From positions 1 to 47,386 of IMG/VR virus record IMGVR_UViG_3300007960_000004: a stretch of 47,386 nucleotides of DNA; one strand, given 5' to 3'. The notes beneath the pieces are model-generated. The model was not told the DNA's origin, made no database searches, and saw only the letters and a list, made by a program, of their open reading frames with translations. The position numbers were made by a program, and so were the translations under genes. Of the stretch, positions 1 through 7,128 are shown in pieces (position 1 is the first letter of the stretch; the number at the start of each line of letters is the position of its first letter). The stretch is from a virus.

Positions 1-123
1 CGCGCACGTAGCCAAGCAGGCAGCACCTCTGCTGCCGAAGAGCCTGCGCAAGAAGATCCAGGGGTGGCTGACTCGCGAGTCCAGGGAGGTGGTGCGCTCG
101 AGGGCGCAGGACTCCACGTTCAC
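1..123. repeat. Direct terminal repeat, left copy
   Basis: These 123 bases are identical to the last 123 bases of the window (47264-47386). The reading frame of the helicase gene passes through the repeat without a break, so the two ends are the same locus. This is either the overlap left when a circular contig was assembled or a short terminal redundancy. The sequence alone cannot tell which. Confidence 0.97.
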
Positions 124-1510
124 GGCGCCAGCGCCAGAGGGGCTGAGCTACCTCCCCTACCAGCTGGCCGGTATCGAGTGGATGCACCACCGCGATGCCA
201 CGCTTCTGGGAGATCAGATGGGGCTGGGTAAAAGTGTCCAGGTGGTGGGCCTCATGAACCTCGAAGACCCATCCAGTACCCTGGTTATCTGTCCCGCCTC
301 CCTCAAGATCAACTGGGAGCGTGAGATCAACAGGTGGACTACCAGGCATCCGGTCACCCATGTCGTGAGTGGTAACTGCTGGAAGAACCACTCCGACGTG
401 GTGATCATCAACTACGACATACTGAAGCGCCACCGGGAAGCGATCCGCGATCGCGAGTGGGATCTCCTGGTCGTAGACGAGTGCCACTACATGCAGAACA
501 GGACCGCGCAACGGACGAAGGAGATCATGGGGAGCCGCGGCAACAGCGGCATCGAGGCAGGCAAGAAGGTCTTCCTCACTGGCACTCCGATCGTCAACAG
601 GCCCATCGAGCTGTGGCCGGTGCTTCGCACCCTGGACCCCTACGGGTGGCCTGGCTACTGGGAGTACGCCAAGAGGTACTGTGACGCACAGCCTGTGCGT
701 CGGGGACGCAAATCATTTTGGGACGTGAAGGGATCAAGCAACCTGGATGAGCTGCAGGCCAGGCTCCGCGCCAGCTGCATGATCCGCAGACTCAAGGAGG
801 ATGTACTGACAGAGCTGCCACCAAAGCAACGCCAGGTGGTGGAGATGACTGACAGCGCCAGCAAGAAGGTGCTGCAGAAAGCACAGCGTCTCATCATGGA
901 GAAGCTGTTCGGGGAAGTGCCGGAGGTCTTGACCGACGCACAGTACCGGCGACTGATCAAGGCCATGGCCGATCCAGGCACCCCCGATTTCACGGAGCTA
1001 TCGCGGATCCGCAGAGAGACTGGAGACGCGAAAGTGCCGCTCGTTGTGGAGCATTTGCGCGAGGCGATTGACAGCAGCGGGAAGGTCGTCTGCTTCTGCC
1101 ACCACAAGGGCGTGGTCGCATCACTCGCAGAGGAATTTGGGGATGCGTGTGTGACCGTCACAGGGGACACGGCGCTCATGCGGCGCCAGGAAAATGTTGA
1201 TCGGTTCCAGGCCGATGGGGACTGCCGCCTGTTCATCGGTAACATCCAGGCAGCGGGGGTTGGCCTGACTCTGACCGCAGCATCGCATGTGGTGTTTGCC
1301 GAGCTTGACTGGGTGCCGGGGAACGTGACCCAGGCCGAGGACCGCTGCCACCGCATCGGGCAGGACGAGAGCGTACTCGTGCAGCATCTCGTGCTCGAGG
1401 GCTCGCTCGATGCGGTGATGGCAAAGACCATCGTAGCAAAACAGGAGATACTGGACAAAGCACTTGATGAAGATGGCCTACCGGAATGGATCCGGGAGGT
1501 ACTGTCGTGA
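2..1510 (+). CDS. SNF2-family DEAD/DEAH-type helicase, C-terminal part (gene continues from 47136)
   Basis: Superfamily 2 Snf2-type ATPase, expected to remodel or unwind DNA during phage replication or recombination. The frame is open from base 2. Joined to 47136-47386 across the terminal repeat it gives 545 aa starting at the ATG at 47136. Visible motifs (joined numbering): Walker A GDQMGLGKS at about 113-121, the DECH box at about 202, a helicase C-terminal lobe, and motif VI QAEDRCHRIGQ from about 487, which is the Snf2 signature. The short N-terminal region before the ATPase (about 90 aa) is typical of phage versions. It is the first gene of the rightward replication block and is followed after 21 nt by the next gene. 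SNF2 helicases commonly sit beside DUF2800, DUF2815 and family A polymerase genes in phages. The family assignment is firm; the exact role is inferred. Confidence 0.95.
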   Translation, partial: AHVAKQAAPLLPKSLRKKIQGWLTRESREVVRSRAQDSTFTAPAPEGLSYLPYQLAGIEWMHHRDATLLGDQMGLGKSVQVVGLMNLEDPSSTLVICPASLKINWEREINRWTTRHPVTHVVSGNCWKNHSDVVIINYDILKRHREAIRDREWDLLVVDECHYMQNRTAQRTKEIMGSRGNSGIEAGKKVFLTGTPIVNRPIELWPVLRTLDPYGWPGYWEYAKRYCDAQPVRRGRKSFWDVKGSSNLDELQARLRASCMIRRLKEDVLTELPPKQRQVVEMTDSASKKVLQKAQRLIMEKLFGEVPEVLTDAQYRRLIKAMADPGTPDFTELSRIRRETGDAKVPLVVEHLREAIDSSGKVVCFCHHKGVVASLAEEFGDACVTVTGDTALMRRQENVDRFQADGDCRLFIGNIQAAGVGLTLTAASHVVFAELDWVPGNVTQAEDRCHRIGQDESVLVQHLVLEGSLDAVMAKTIVAKQEILDKALDEDGLPEWIREVLS

Positions 1511-1531
1511 CTGTCGAAAGAAGGAGAGAAC

Positions 1532-2176
1532 ATGAACAAGGAACTGTGGATGATCTTCGCCCGAGCTGTAGCCTTCCTGGCCAACGGCTGCACGGAGGCG
1601 CACAAGGGCTTCATGATCTTGGCCGAGCAGAGCGAGACACCATCAACCGCCTCTGCTGCGCCCAGCGAATCCCAGCCCACCTCATCCCCGGATACGGATG
1701 CGAAGAAGGAGCGGGAGGAGCGGGAGGAGATCGTGGCCAAGCTCAAGGAGCTGGGTGTGAACTTCCGGCCGAAGGCTGCGACGAAGACTCTCAAGGCGCT
1801 CCTCGGGAAGGCACTCATCGAAGCGACTCAGGTGGGAGAGCCCCCGGCCGAGGAGCCGAAAGAGGAGCCTGCCGAGAAGCCGAAAGAGGAGCCGAAAGAG
1901 AAGCCGAAAGAGAAGCCGAAAGAGAAGCCGAAAGAGGAGCCGAAAGAGGAGCCTGCCGAGGAGCCGAAAGAGGACAAGGTGGCCAGGCAGAAGGAAGCGC
2001 TCCACGATCTGCTGAAGGCTTACTCCGTGAAGCACGGCAGGGAGAAGACCATGGCGCTCCTCGGGAAGTTCGAGGCGAAGAAGCTCTCGGATGTGAAGCC
2101 CGACAAGTACTCCGAATTCCACAAGGCCCTGACCGCGGAGCCGAAGGCCCAGGAAGAGGAGGATCTCTTCGCATGA
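1532..2176 (+). CDS. Hypothetical protein with K/P/E repeat linker and acidic C-terminus
   Basis: A 214-aa protein in three visible parts. Residues 1-100 are helical and include a short HeH/SAP-like stretch (EIVAKLKELGVNF). Residues about 104-148 are tandem PKEE/PKEK/PAEE repeats, probably an extended charged linker. The C-terminal 65 residues form a compact Lys/Leu-rich segment (HGREKTMALLGKF) ending in EEEDLFA. The start is set by AAGGAG at 1521-1526, 5-6 nt before the ATG. It overlaps the downstream DUF2800 gene by 4 nt (ATGA), so the two are probably translationally coupled. Position and acidic tail suggest a replication accessory protein that bridges partners. That is inference, and no enzymatic motif is visible. 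Confidence 0.85.
   Translation: MNKELWMIFARAVAFLANGCTEAHKGFMILAEQSETPSTASAAPSESQPTSSPDTDAKKEREEREEIVAKLKELGVNFRPKAATKTLKALLGKALIEATQVGEPPAEEPKEEPAEKPKEEPKEKPKEKPKEKPKEEPKEEPAEEPKEDKVARQKEALHDLLKAYSVKHGREKTMALLGKFEAKKLSDVKPDKYSEFHKALTAEPKAQEEEDLFA
1850..1971 (+). repeat. Tandem 12-nt coding repeats (PKEE/PKEK)
   Basis: About ten imperfect 12-base units of the type GAGAAGCCGAAA, all in frame inside the gene at 1532-2176. The units alternate between Glu and Lys at the second codon and include two CCTGCCGAG variants. Such arrays expand and contract by slippage, so length polymorphism between relatives is expected. Confidence 0.9.
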
Positions 2177-3339
2177 GTGCCCACGCTACCCTCAGTGCCT
2201 CGGGAGCGTACCGCTGGATCGCGTGTCCTGGATCTATTCGCGCAAGCGAGGGGGTCCAGGACACAACGTCCTCGTACGCAGCCGAGGGCACAGCAGCTCA
2301 CGCCCTCGCGGAGCTGTGTCTGAAAGAGAACCGCAGCGCTGCCAGCTGTGTCGGCCGGAAGGTGGAAGGCTCCACCGTCACCGACGAGATGGCAGAGGCA
2401 GTGCAGATCTACCTGGATACCATCCAGGAGATCTACGGGGACGGCCACTCCAAGCTCCTCTTTGTGGAGCAGCGCTTCGATCTGAGCTGGCTCTTCCCCG
2501 GCATGTTTGGGACCAACGACTGCTGCGTCATCGACGTGGCGACCCGGACGCTCTATGTCCTCGACTACAAGCACGGAGCTGGGGTGCCGGTCGAGGTGGA
2601 GACCAACGCCCAGCTGCTGTACTATGGCCTCGGAGCCCTGCACGATGCGCCCTGCGAGATCCGCAAGGTGGTGATCATTGTCGTGCAGCCACGGGCTCCC
2701 CACGGTGATGGGCCGGTACGCCAGGCAGACATGCTGTCCAACAGCCTGCGAGCCTGGGGTACTGATGTCCTGCTCCCCGCGGCCATGGCCACCCAAAAGG
2801 AAGGGGCACCTCTTCACGCAGGCAAGCACTGCCGGTTCTGCAAAGTGCTTGCCACCTGTGGGGAAGCTGCCCGTGACGTGCAGGAGAAGGCAGGCTGCGC
2901 CTTCGGCGGCACTCCTGTGAACCCGCAGTCCCTCAGCCCGGAGGAGCTGAGCATCCGACTGCATGCAGCCGAGATCATTGGCGCCTGGAGCAAAGCCGTG
3001 CAGGCCCACGCCCAGCACGTTGCCGAGACTGGTGGCGCCATCCCTGGATTCAAGCTGGTGCCGAAGCGCTCAATACGTAAGTGGGTGAACGAGGCCCAGG
3101 CACTGGACGTTCTGACGGGTACGCTCGGAGAGGAAGCCTATGCCCCCAGGAAGCTGAAGTCGGTAGCGCAGGCAGAGAAGGCCTGCAAGAAGGCAGGCGT
3201 GGCCCTGAACGAAGCTCTGTGGGACAAGCCTGACAATGGCTTCAACCTTGTGCCGGTATCGGATGCCAGGCGCGAGGCAGCAGCACCCGTCGATCAGGCA
3301 TTCGACGTGATCGATGACTCTCTCGATTTTCTCACATAG
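2173..3339 (+). CDS. DUF2800 protein, Cas4/PD-(D/E)XK-like nuclease
   Basis: A 388-aa protein of the phage DUF2800 family, related to Cas4/RecB-type PD-(D/E)XK exonucleases. The ATG at 2173 overlaps the upstream stop by 4 nt. The frame is open for 229 codons further upstream, but that stretch lies entirely over the previous gene. Candidate catalytic residues: E38 and H43 (AAEGTAAH), D116 (FGTNDCC) and D131-Y-K133 (VLDYKHG). Four cysteines (C18, C220, C223, C229) are placed as in the iron-sulfur cluster of Cas4 and AddB nucleases. The C-terminus is SLDFLT, an acidic/aromatic tail shared with several other proteins here. The next gene is a single-strand binding protein, so a role in end processing or recombination-coupled replication is likely. 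Confidence 0.9.
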   Translation: MSAHATLSASGAYRWIACPGSIRASEGVQDTTSSYAAEGTAAHALAELCLKENRSAASCVGRKVEGSTVTDEMAEAVQIYLDTIQEIYGDGHSKLLFVEQRFDLSWLFPGMFGTNDCCVIDVATRTLYVLDYKHGAGVPVEVETNAQLLYYGLGALHDAPCEIRKVVIIVVQPRAPHGDGPVRQADMLSNSLRAWGTDVLLPAAMATQKEGAPLHAGKHCRFCKVLATCGEAARDVQEKAGCAFGGTPVNPQSLSPEELSIRLHAAEIIGAWSKAVQAHAQHVAETGGAIPGFKLVPKRSIRKWVNEAQALDVLTGTLGEEAYAPRKLKSVAQAEKACKKAGVALNEALWDKPDNGFNLVPVSDARREAAAPVDQAFDVIDDSLDFLT

Positions 3340-3363
3340 ACCGAATGGTCGAAAGGAACTACC

Positions 3364-3975
3364 ATGGCTAAGGTTCGTAACCAGAAGTTCGTCACCCCTC
3401 ACTTCCGCGTCAGCTACCCCGCCCTCTTCGAGCCCGATGCTCCCGAGGGCCAGGAGAAGAAGTACGGGGTCTGCATGCTCTTCCCCAAGGACACCGACAT
3501 CAGTGCCCTGAAGGAGGCAGCGAAGAAGGCCGCGATCAACCGCTGGGGCCCGGACATGTCCGACTGGCCCAAGCCTCTGCGCAGTCCCTTCCGCGACGGG
3601 GACAAGGACAAGCCTGACTCCCCGGAGTACGCTGGCATGGTCTTCGTCAACGCCAGGAACAAGAGGCGCCCCGGCCTGGTGGATGGGAAGAAGAAGCCCA
3701 TCCTCGATCGTGACGAGATGTACGCTGGCTGCTGGGCTCGGGCTGAGCTCGTGGCCTTCGCCTACGACAAGGCGGGGAACCGCGGCGTTGCCTTCGCTCT
3801 GAACCACGTCCAGAAGGTTGGCGACGACGACGCCTTCGACGGGCGCGGGAAGGCCGAGGATGCCTTCGACGCGATCGAGGGCGCCGACGATGTGACCAGC
3901 AGTGAGGTCGCTGTGGATGACCTCTTCGATGAGGGCACCGCGTCCCCCAGCGATGACGACAGCCTCTTCGACTGA
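3364..3975 (+). CDS. DUF2815 single-stranded DNA-binding protein
   Basis: A 203-aa protein matching the DUF2815 family, phage ssDNA-binding proteins with an OB-like fold functionally comparable to T7 gp2.5. The core is basic and aromatic (RVSYPALFEPDAPEGQEKK, then a YAGMVFVNAR segment). The last 60 residues are strongly acidic with repeated DDLFD/DDSLFD motifs, the kind of tail by which SSBs recruit partner proteins. It has its own leader: the 24-nt gap contains GAATGGTCGAA, also found upstream of the gene at 45131, and the AAAGGAA ribosome site. It sits between the DUF2800 nuclease and DNA polymerase, the usual order in phage replication modules. A strong hairpin follows the stop codon. Confidence 0.92.
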   Translation: MAKVRNQKFVTPHFRVSYPALFEPDAPEGQEKKYGVCMLFPKDTDISALKEAAKKAAINRWGPDMSDWPKPLRSPFRDGDKDKPDSPEYAGMVFVNARNKRRPGLVDGKKKPILDRDEMYAGCWARAELVAFAYDKAGNRGVAFALNHVQKVGDDDAFDGRGKAEDAFDAIEGADDVTSSEVAVDDLFDEGTASPSDDDSLFD

Positions 3976-3989
3976 TAAGGGGTCCGCTC

Positions 3990-4033
3990 CCCCTCCCCCA
4001 CCTCTGTGTGGTGGGGGAGGGGTGAGTGGTTTT
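3990..4033 (+). terminator. Strong GC hairpin followed by a short T-run
   Basis: A perfect 13-bp stem (3990-4002 with 4010-4022) encloses a 7-nt loop, and TTTT lies at 4030-4033. It sits between the ssDNA-binding protein and DNA polymerase genes. It would reduce readthrough so that SSB transcript exceeds polymerase transcript, or protect the 3' end of the SSB message. The T-run is short and lies 8 nt from the stem, so termination is probably partial. Confidence 0.7.
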
Positions 4034-4045
4034 GCTGGAGACGAC

Positions 4046-6097
4046 ATGCATCTCACCATCGACTTTGAGACTAGGTCAGAAGCAAACATCAAAGAGGTGG
4101 GCACCTACCGATACGCAGAGGATCCCACCACAGAGATCCTCTGCCTGGCCGTGAAGGTGGACGACAACCGGCCACAGGTCTGGGTGCCCGCCCCGTGGCG
4201 CCACCTCCAACCCGCCTACGTGGAACCCTTCCTCACCAACGACCAGCTCCAGGAGCTGATCAATCGGGCCGACATCATCGAGGCCCACAACGTGGAGTTC
4301 GAGTTGCAGATATGGCTCGAGAAGATGACAGCCTTCGACCCGCTCCCCAAGAAGAAGCTCCGCTGCACCGCAGCTCGAGCCGCCGCCGTGGCCCTGCCCC
4401 GATATCTGGAGGGCGCATGCGAAGCGCTCCACCTCAGGATACAGAAGGACAAGGCTGGCCACCTCCTCATGCAGAAGATGTGCAAGCCCCGCAAGCCGAC
4501 GAAGAAGAACAAGGCCAAGTGGTGGGAAGCGAATGAAGACATGATCCGCTTGATCGAGTACTGCTGCACCGACGTGGACGCAGAGCGGGAGCTGAGCAAG
4601 GCGATCCCCGAGCTGTCGCAGAAGGAGTACCTGGCCTGGCGCCATACCATGAAGGTCAACGAGCGAGGGCTGCTGATCTCGCTGGATGAGATCGAGGGCA
4701 TCGAGAAGGCAGTGCGCCTGTACGAAGAGACGCTCGCTGGTAGAGTGCCCGAGCTGACCGATGGCGCCGTGGAGTCCACCACCCAGACCATCAAGATCGT
4801 CCAGTGGCTGAACAGCATCGGGGTCAAGACCAAGAGCGTTGCCAGGGCCAAGCTGCGGAAGCTCCTGGCGGGGAACCTCCCGGCCGAGGCCAGGGAGCTG
4901 CTCGAGATCAGGCAGACGCTGGGCCGGTCCTCCCTGGCGAAGTACGAGACGATGAAGCGGTGGGCCTGCAAGGACGGCAGGATCCGGGGGCTGCTCATGT
5001 ACCACGGCGCAGGCACCGGCCGCTTCACCGGCAAGGGCCCTCAGCCCCACAACTACCCCAGAGGAACGCTCAAGGGCTGGGAAGACTACTGCATCCGGGA
5101 CTTCCAAACGTGCAGCCTTGGCACCCTGGAGGCCCTGTGGGGCGATCCTATGGAGGCGGCAGCATCCTGCCTGCGCGGAGTCATGGTGGCTCCTGACGGC
5201 AGGATCCTGGTCGCGGCCGACCTCGGGCAGATCGAGGCGCGAAAGCTGGCCTGGCTGGCTGACGAGACGCGCACCCTCCAGGCCTTCCGTGAAGGGCTCG
5301 ATGCCTATAGGGTAGCAGCCCAGCTGATCTACCGGATCACCTACGATGAGGTCACCGACGATCAGCGCCAGGTGGGCAAGGCCGCGGTCCTGGCCTGCGG
5401 CTACCAGGGAGGGTGGAAGGCGTACCAGACCTCCGCTGACATCTACAACGTGAAGGTGCCCGAGGAGGAGGCCCAGCGCATCGGCCAGGAGATCTATGCC
5501 AAGGAGCGGGAGTGGCCGGGGGAAGAGAAGATCTTCCAGTGGTGGGCCACCCCGATCGTGACGAAGTGGCGCAAGGCCAACCCAAACATCGTGCGCTTCT
5601 GGGCAGGGGTAGAGAACGCTGCACTGAAGGCAGTGGAGACGGGCAAGCCCCACGCCTACGGTCCCATCAAGTATGGCATCCGCAAGAACTGGCTGTGCTG
5701 CCGCCTGCCCTCGGGCCGGTTGATCTCATACTACGCCCCCGAGGTGCAGACCATCGTCACCCCGTGGGGAGCAGAGAAGGCAGCAGTCACCTACCTGGCC
5801 ATGAAGGAAGGCCGGTGGGTGCGAGACAAGACCTACGGTGGCAAGCTCACAGAGAACATCGTGCAGGCCAGCTCGCGTGACATCCTGACCGAGGCCATGA
5901 TCAGGCTCGAGCGGGAACGTTTCCCCGTGGTCATGCACGTCCATGACGAGGTGATCGTGGAGCTGCCCAAGTCAATCCAGTACGGCATGGACTACGGCGT
6001 GGCGAGAGTGTGCCAGCTGCTGTGCGATGTGCCAAGCTGGGCAGAGGGTCTGCCCATCACTGCTGATGGCTGGGCCGGGAGGAGGTACAGGAAATGA
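4046..6097 (+). CDS. Family A DNA polymerase with 3'-5' exonuclease domain
   Basis: A 683-aa replicative polymerase. The ATG at 4046 is chosen because the protein then begins MHLTIDFETRSE, placing the exonuclease I motif D6-x-E8 at the N-terminus as in phage PolA relatives; the frame upstream (from 3902) lies over the SSB gene. The polymerase domain shows motif A as AADLGQIEAR (D392), motif B as R441-x3-K445-x7-Y453, and motif C as VHDEV (H633, D634). Motif A has Leu-Gly where many family members have Tyr-Ser. No 5'-3' exonuclease domain is present, as expected for phage enzymes. It lies downstream of DUF2800/DUF2815 and overlaps the next small gene by ATGA. Confidence is very high for function. 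Confidence 0.97.
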   Translation: MHLTIDFETRSEANIKEVGTYRYAEDPTTEILCLAVKVDDNRPQVWVPAPWRHLQPAYVEPFLTNDQLQELINRADIIEAHNVEFELQIWLEKMTAFDPLPKKKLRCTAARAAAVALPRYLEGACEALHLRIQKDKAGHLLMQKMCKPRKPTKKNKAKWWEANEDMIRLIEYCCTDVDAERELSKAIPELSQKEYLAWRHTMKVNERGLLISLDEIEGIEKAVRLYEETLAGRVPELTDGAVESTTQTIKIVQWLNSIGVKTKSVARAKLRKLLAGNLPAEARELLEIRQTLGRSSLAKYETMKRWACKDGRIRGLLMYHGAGTGRFTGKGPQPHNYPRGTLKGWEDYCIRDFQTCSLGTLEALWGDPMEAAASCLRGVMVAPDGRILVAADLGQIEARKLAWLADETRTLQAFREGLDAYRVAAQLIYRITYDEVTDDQRQVGKAAVLACGYQGGWKAYQTSADIYNVKVPEEEAQRIGQEIYAKEREWPGEEKIFQWWATPIVTKWRKANPNIVRFWAGVENAALKAVETGKPHAYGPIKYGIRKNWLCCRLPSGRLISYYAPEVQTIVTPWGAEKAAVTYLAMKEGRWVRDKTYGGKLTENIVQASSRDILTEAMIRLERERFPVVMHVHDEVIVELPKSIQYGMDYGVARVCQLLCDVPSWAEGLPITADGWAGRRYRK

Positions 6098-6207
6098 CGC
6101 AGCAGGAGAAGGACGCACTGACCGAGCAGGAGGCAGAGCTGTACGAGGTACTCGTCGGGATCCTGCTCGTCCGCGACGACCTGGCTGATTACTGGATGGA
6201 GGACTGA
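6094..6207 (+). CDS. Small acidic protein, 37 aa
   Basis: A short ORF starting in the ATGA overlap with the polymerase stop codon, which strongly suggests translational coupling. The product is Glu/Asp-rich and helical (EQEAELYEVLVGILLVRDD) and ends in WMED. Its last codons and stop form the sequence GGAGGACTGACAT, which also serves as ribosome binding site for the next gene. The same junction motif recurs on the other strand at 39.4-40.5 kb. No family is recognised. Confidence 0.7.
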   Translation: MTQQEKDALTEQEAELYEVLVGILLVRDDLADYWMED

Positions 6208-6209
6208 CA

Positions 6210-6374
6210 TTGGCAGAGACGACGAAGGATCGCTACGAGCGACAGCGCAACCACGGGCACAGCCCGGAGCGGATCCGGGCGATCGCAGTGGGCCGTGATG
6301 ACCGAGAGATGCTCAGCTACCTGGACACTGACGAGTGCCGTGCGCTCGAGGAGATCTGTGCGCTGCTTGATTGA
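6210..6374 (+). CDS. Small hypothetical protein, 54 aa, TTG start
   Basis: The ORF begins with TTG at 6210, placed exactly where ATG stands in the repeated GGAGGACTGACATG junction cassette of this genome. That supports the unusual start. The product is charged (KDRYERQRNHGHSPERIRA, then an acidic Leu-rich end). Its 3' end overlaps the 3' end of the convergent glycosyltransferase gene by 62 nt. Function is unknown. It is the last gene of the rightward block. Confidence 0.6.
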   Translation: MAETTKDRYERQRNHGHSPERIRAIAVGRDDREMLSYLDTDECRALEEICALLD

Positions 6375-7128
6375 ATGTCTTGAGGTAGCGAGTGTTGATG
6401 GGTCTGGGGTTCACCAGGGTCTTCAGATGCTCTTCAAATGACCGCGTCGATATCTGATGGCCATGGTAGCTCCAGACCCACATAGGTACTGTGTGGGTGT
6501 CGATCCATACTGAGGGGAAGGCTCGACCCAGGTTAGGGTGCTCCTCACAGTAAACACCTCGGGCCTGATCAGTACGCTCGATAAGAGAGGCAAACTGGTT
6601 GACGAACTTCTTGTACCCGCGAATGCACCGTCCTTCCATGCAGTCATAGTAGATCCCCCTCGGGAAGTTGAACACCAACGGCACGTACTCCTCCAGCTCC
6701 TTCGCCACCGACTCATGCAGCAGCTCTACGAAGCGGGGGCCGATCGCATCGTCGGAGTCCATCCTGGTGGCCACCACGTAAGGGGTCTGCACCAGCTCGC
6801 GCATCGTGCCCAGGTAGTTGGTCGCGAGGACCACCCTGCCCTGTATGGGCTCAGCCGCGATCTCCAGCATGACCTGGTGGTCAAGGTCCGTGTCCCGGTC
6901 CACCAGCCACAGCCACAGGAAGTCCTGGCACGTCTGCGCTGCCACGCTCGCCACGGTGAAGTTGCGGAGCGTATCGTACCTGGCGCGGAACCATGCGTCG
7001 GGATCCTCGCACCGCTCCTTGTACCCCGTGTTGATCCGGGTGACGATCAGGTGCGTCGTGCCCAGGCCAACTCGAAGTGGTGATTCACCTGGCGTGGCAG
7101 AAGGTGGTAGGTCTTCCCCGGTTCGCAT
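6313..7128 (-). CDS. Glycosyltransferase, putative rhamnosyltransferase type
   Basis: About 271 aa, resembling the putative rhamnosyltransferase family of GT-A-fold enzymes. It has HLIVTRINTGYK near residues 26-37, a DFLWLWLVDRDTD strand-loop, and a DSDD acidic motif at about 124-127 (TRMDSDDAIGPRF) suited to metal and nucleotide-sugar binding. The frame is open to an ATG at 7170, but the ATG at 7128 has GGAGG ten bases upstream and is preferred. Either start overlaps the 3' end of the upstream glycosyltransferase gene by about 80 nt or more. It is the last gene of the leftward transcript and converges on the gene at 6210-6374. It probably modifies a phage or host surface glycan; the acceptor is unknown. 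Confidence 0.8.
   Translation of the reverse strand: MRTGEDLPPSATPGESPLRVGLGTTHLIVTRINTGYKERCEDPDAWFRARYDTLRNFTVASVAAQTCQDFLWLWLVDRDTDLDHQVMLEIAAEPIQGRVVLATNYLGTMRELVQTPYVVATRMDSDDAIGPRFVELLHESVAKELEEYVPLVFNFPRGIYYDCMEGRCIRGYKKFVNQFASLIERTDQARGVYCEEHPNLGRAFPSVWIDTHTVPMWVWSYHGHQISTRSFEEHLKTLVNPRPINTRYLKTFNQAAHRSPRAHGTRQCPGS

Noticed and set aside
655-1818. 387-codon minus-strand frame opposite the helicase
   Set aside because: Ser/Thr/Arg-rich shadow typical of antisense frames in GC-rich DNA; no ribosome site or neighbour logic.
1486-2172. In-frame upstream extension of the DUF2800 gene
   Set aside because: The open stretch lies entirely over another gene; its Arg/Glu/Gly-rich translation is a second frame of the K/P/E repeats. 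The ATG at 2173 overlapping the upstream stop is the better start.
4076-5653. 525-codon frame on the minus strand opposite the polymerase
   Set aside because: No domain, composition of a shadow frame (Leu/Gly/His-rich), and the polymerase on the other strand has all catalytic motifs.
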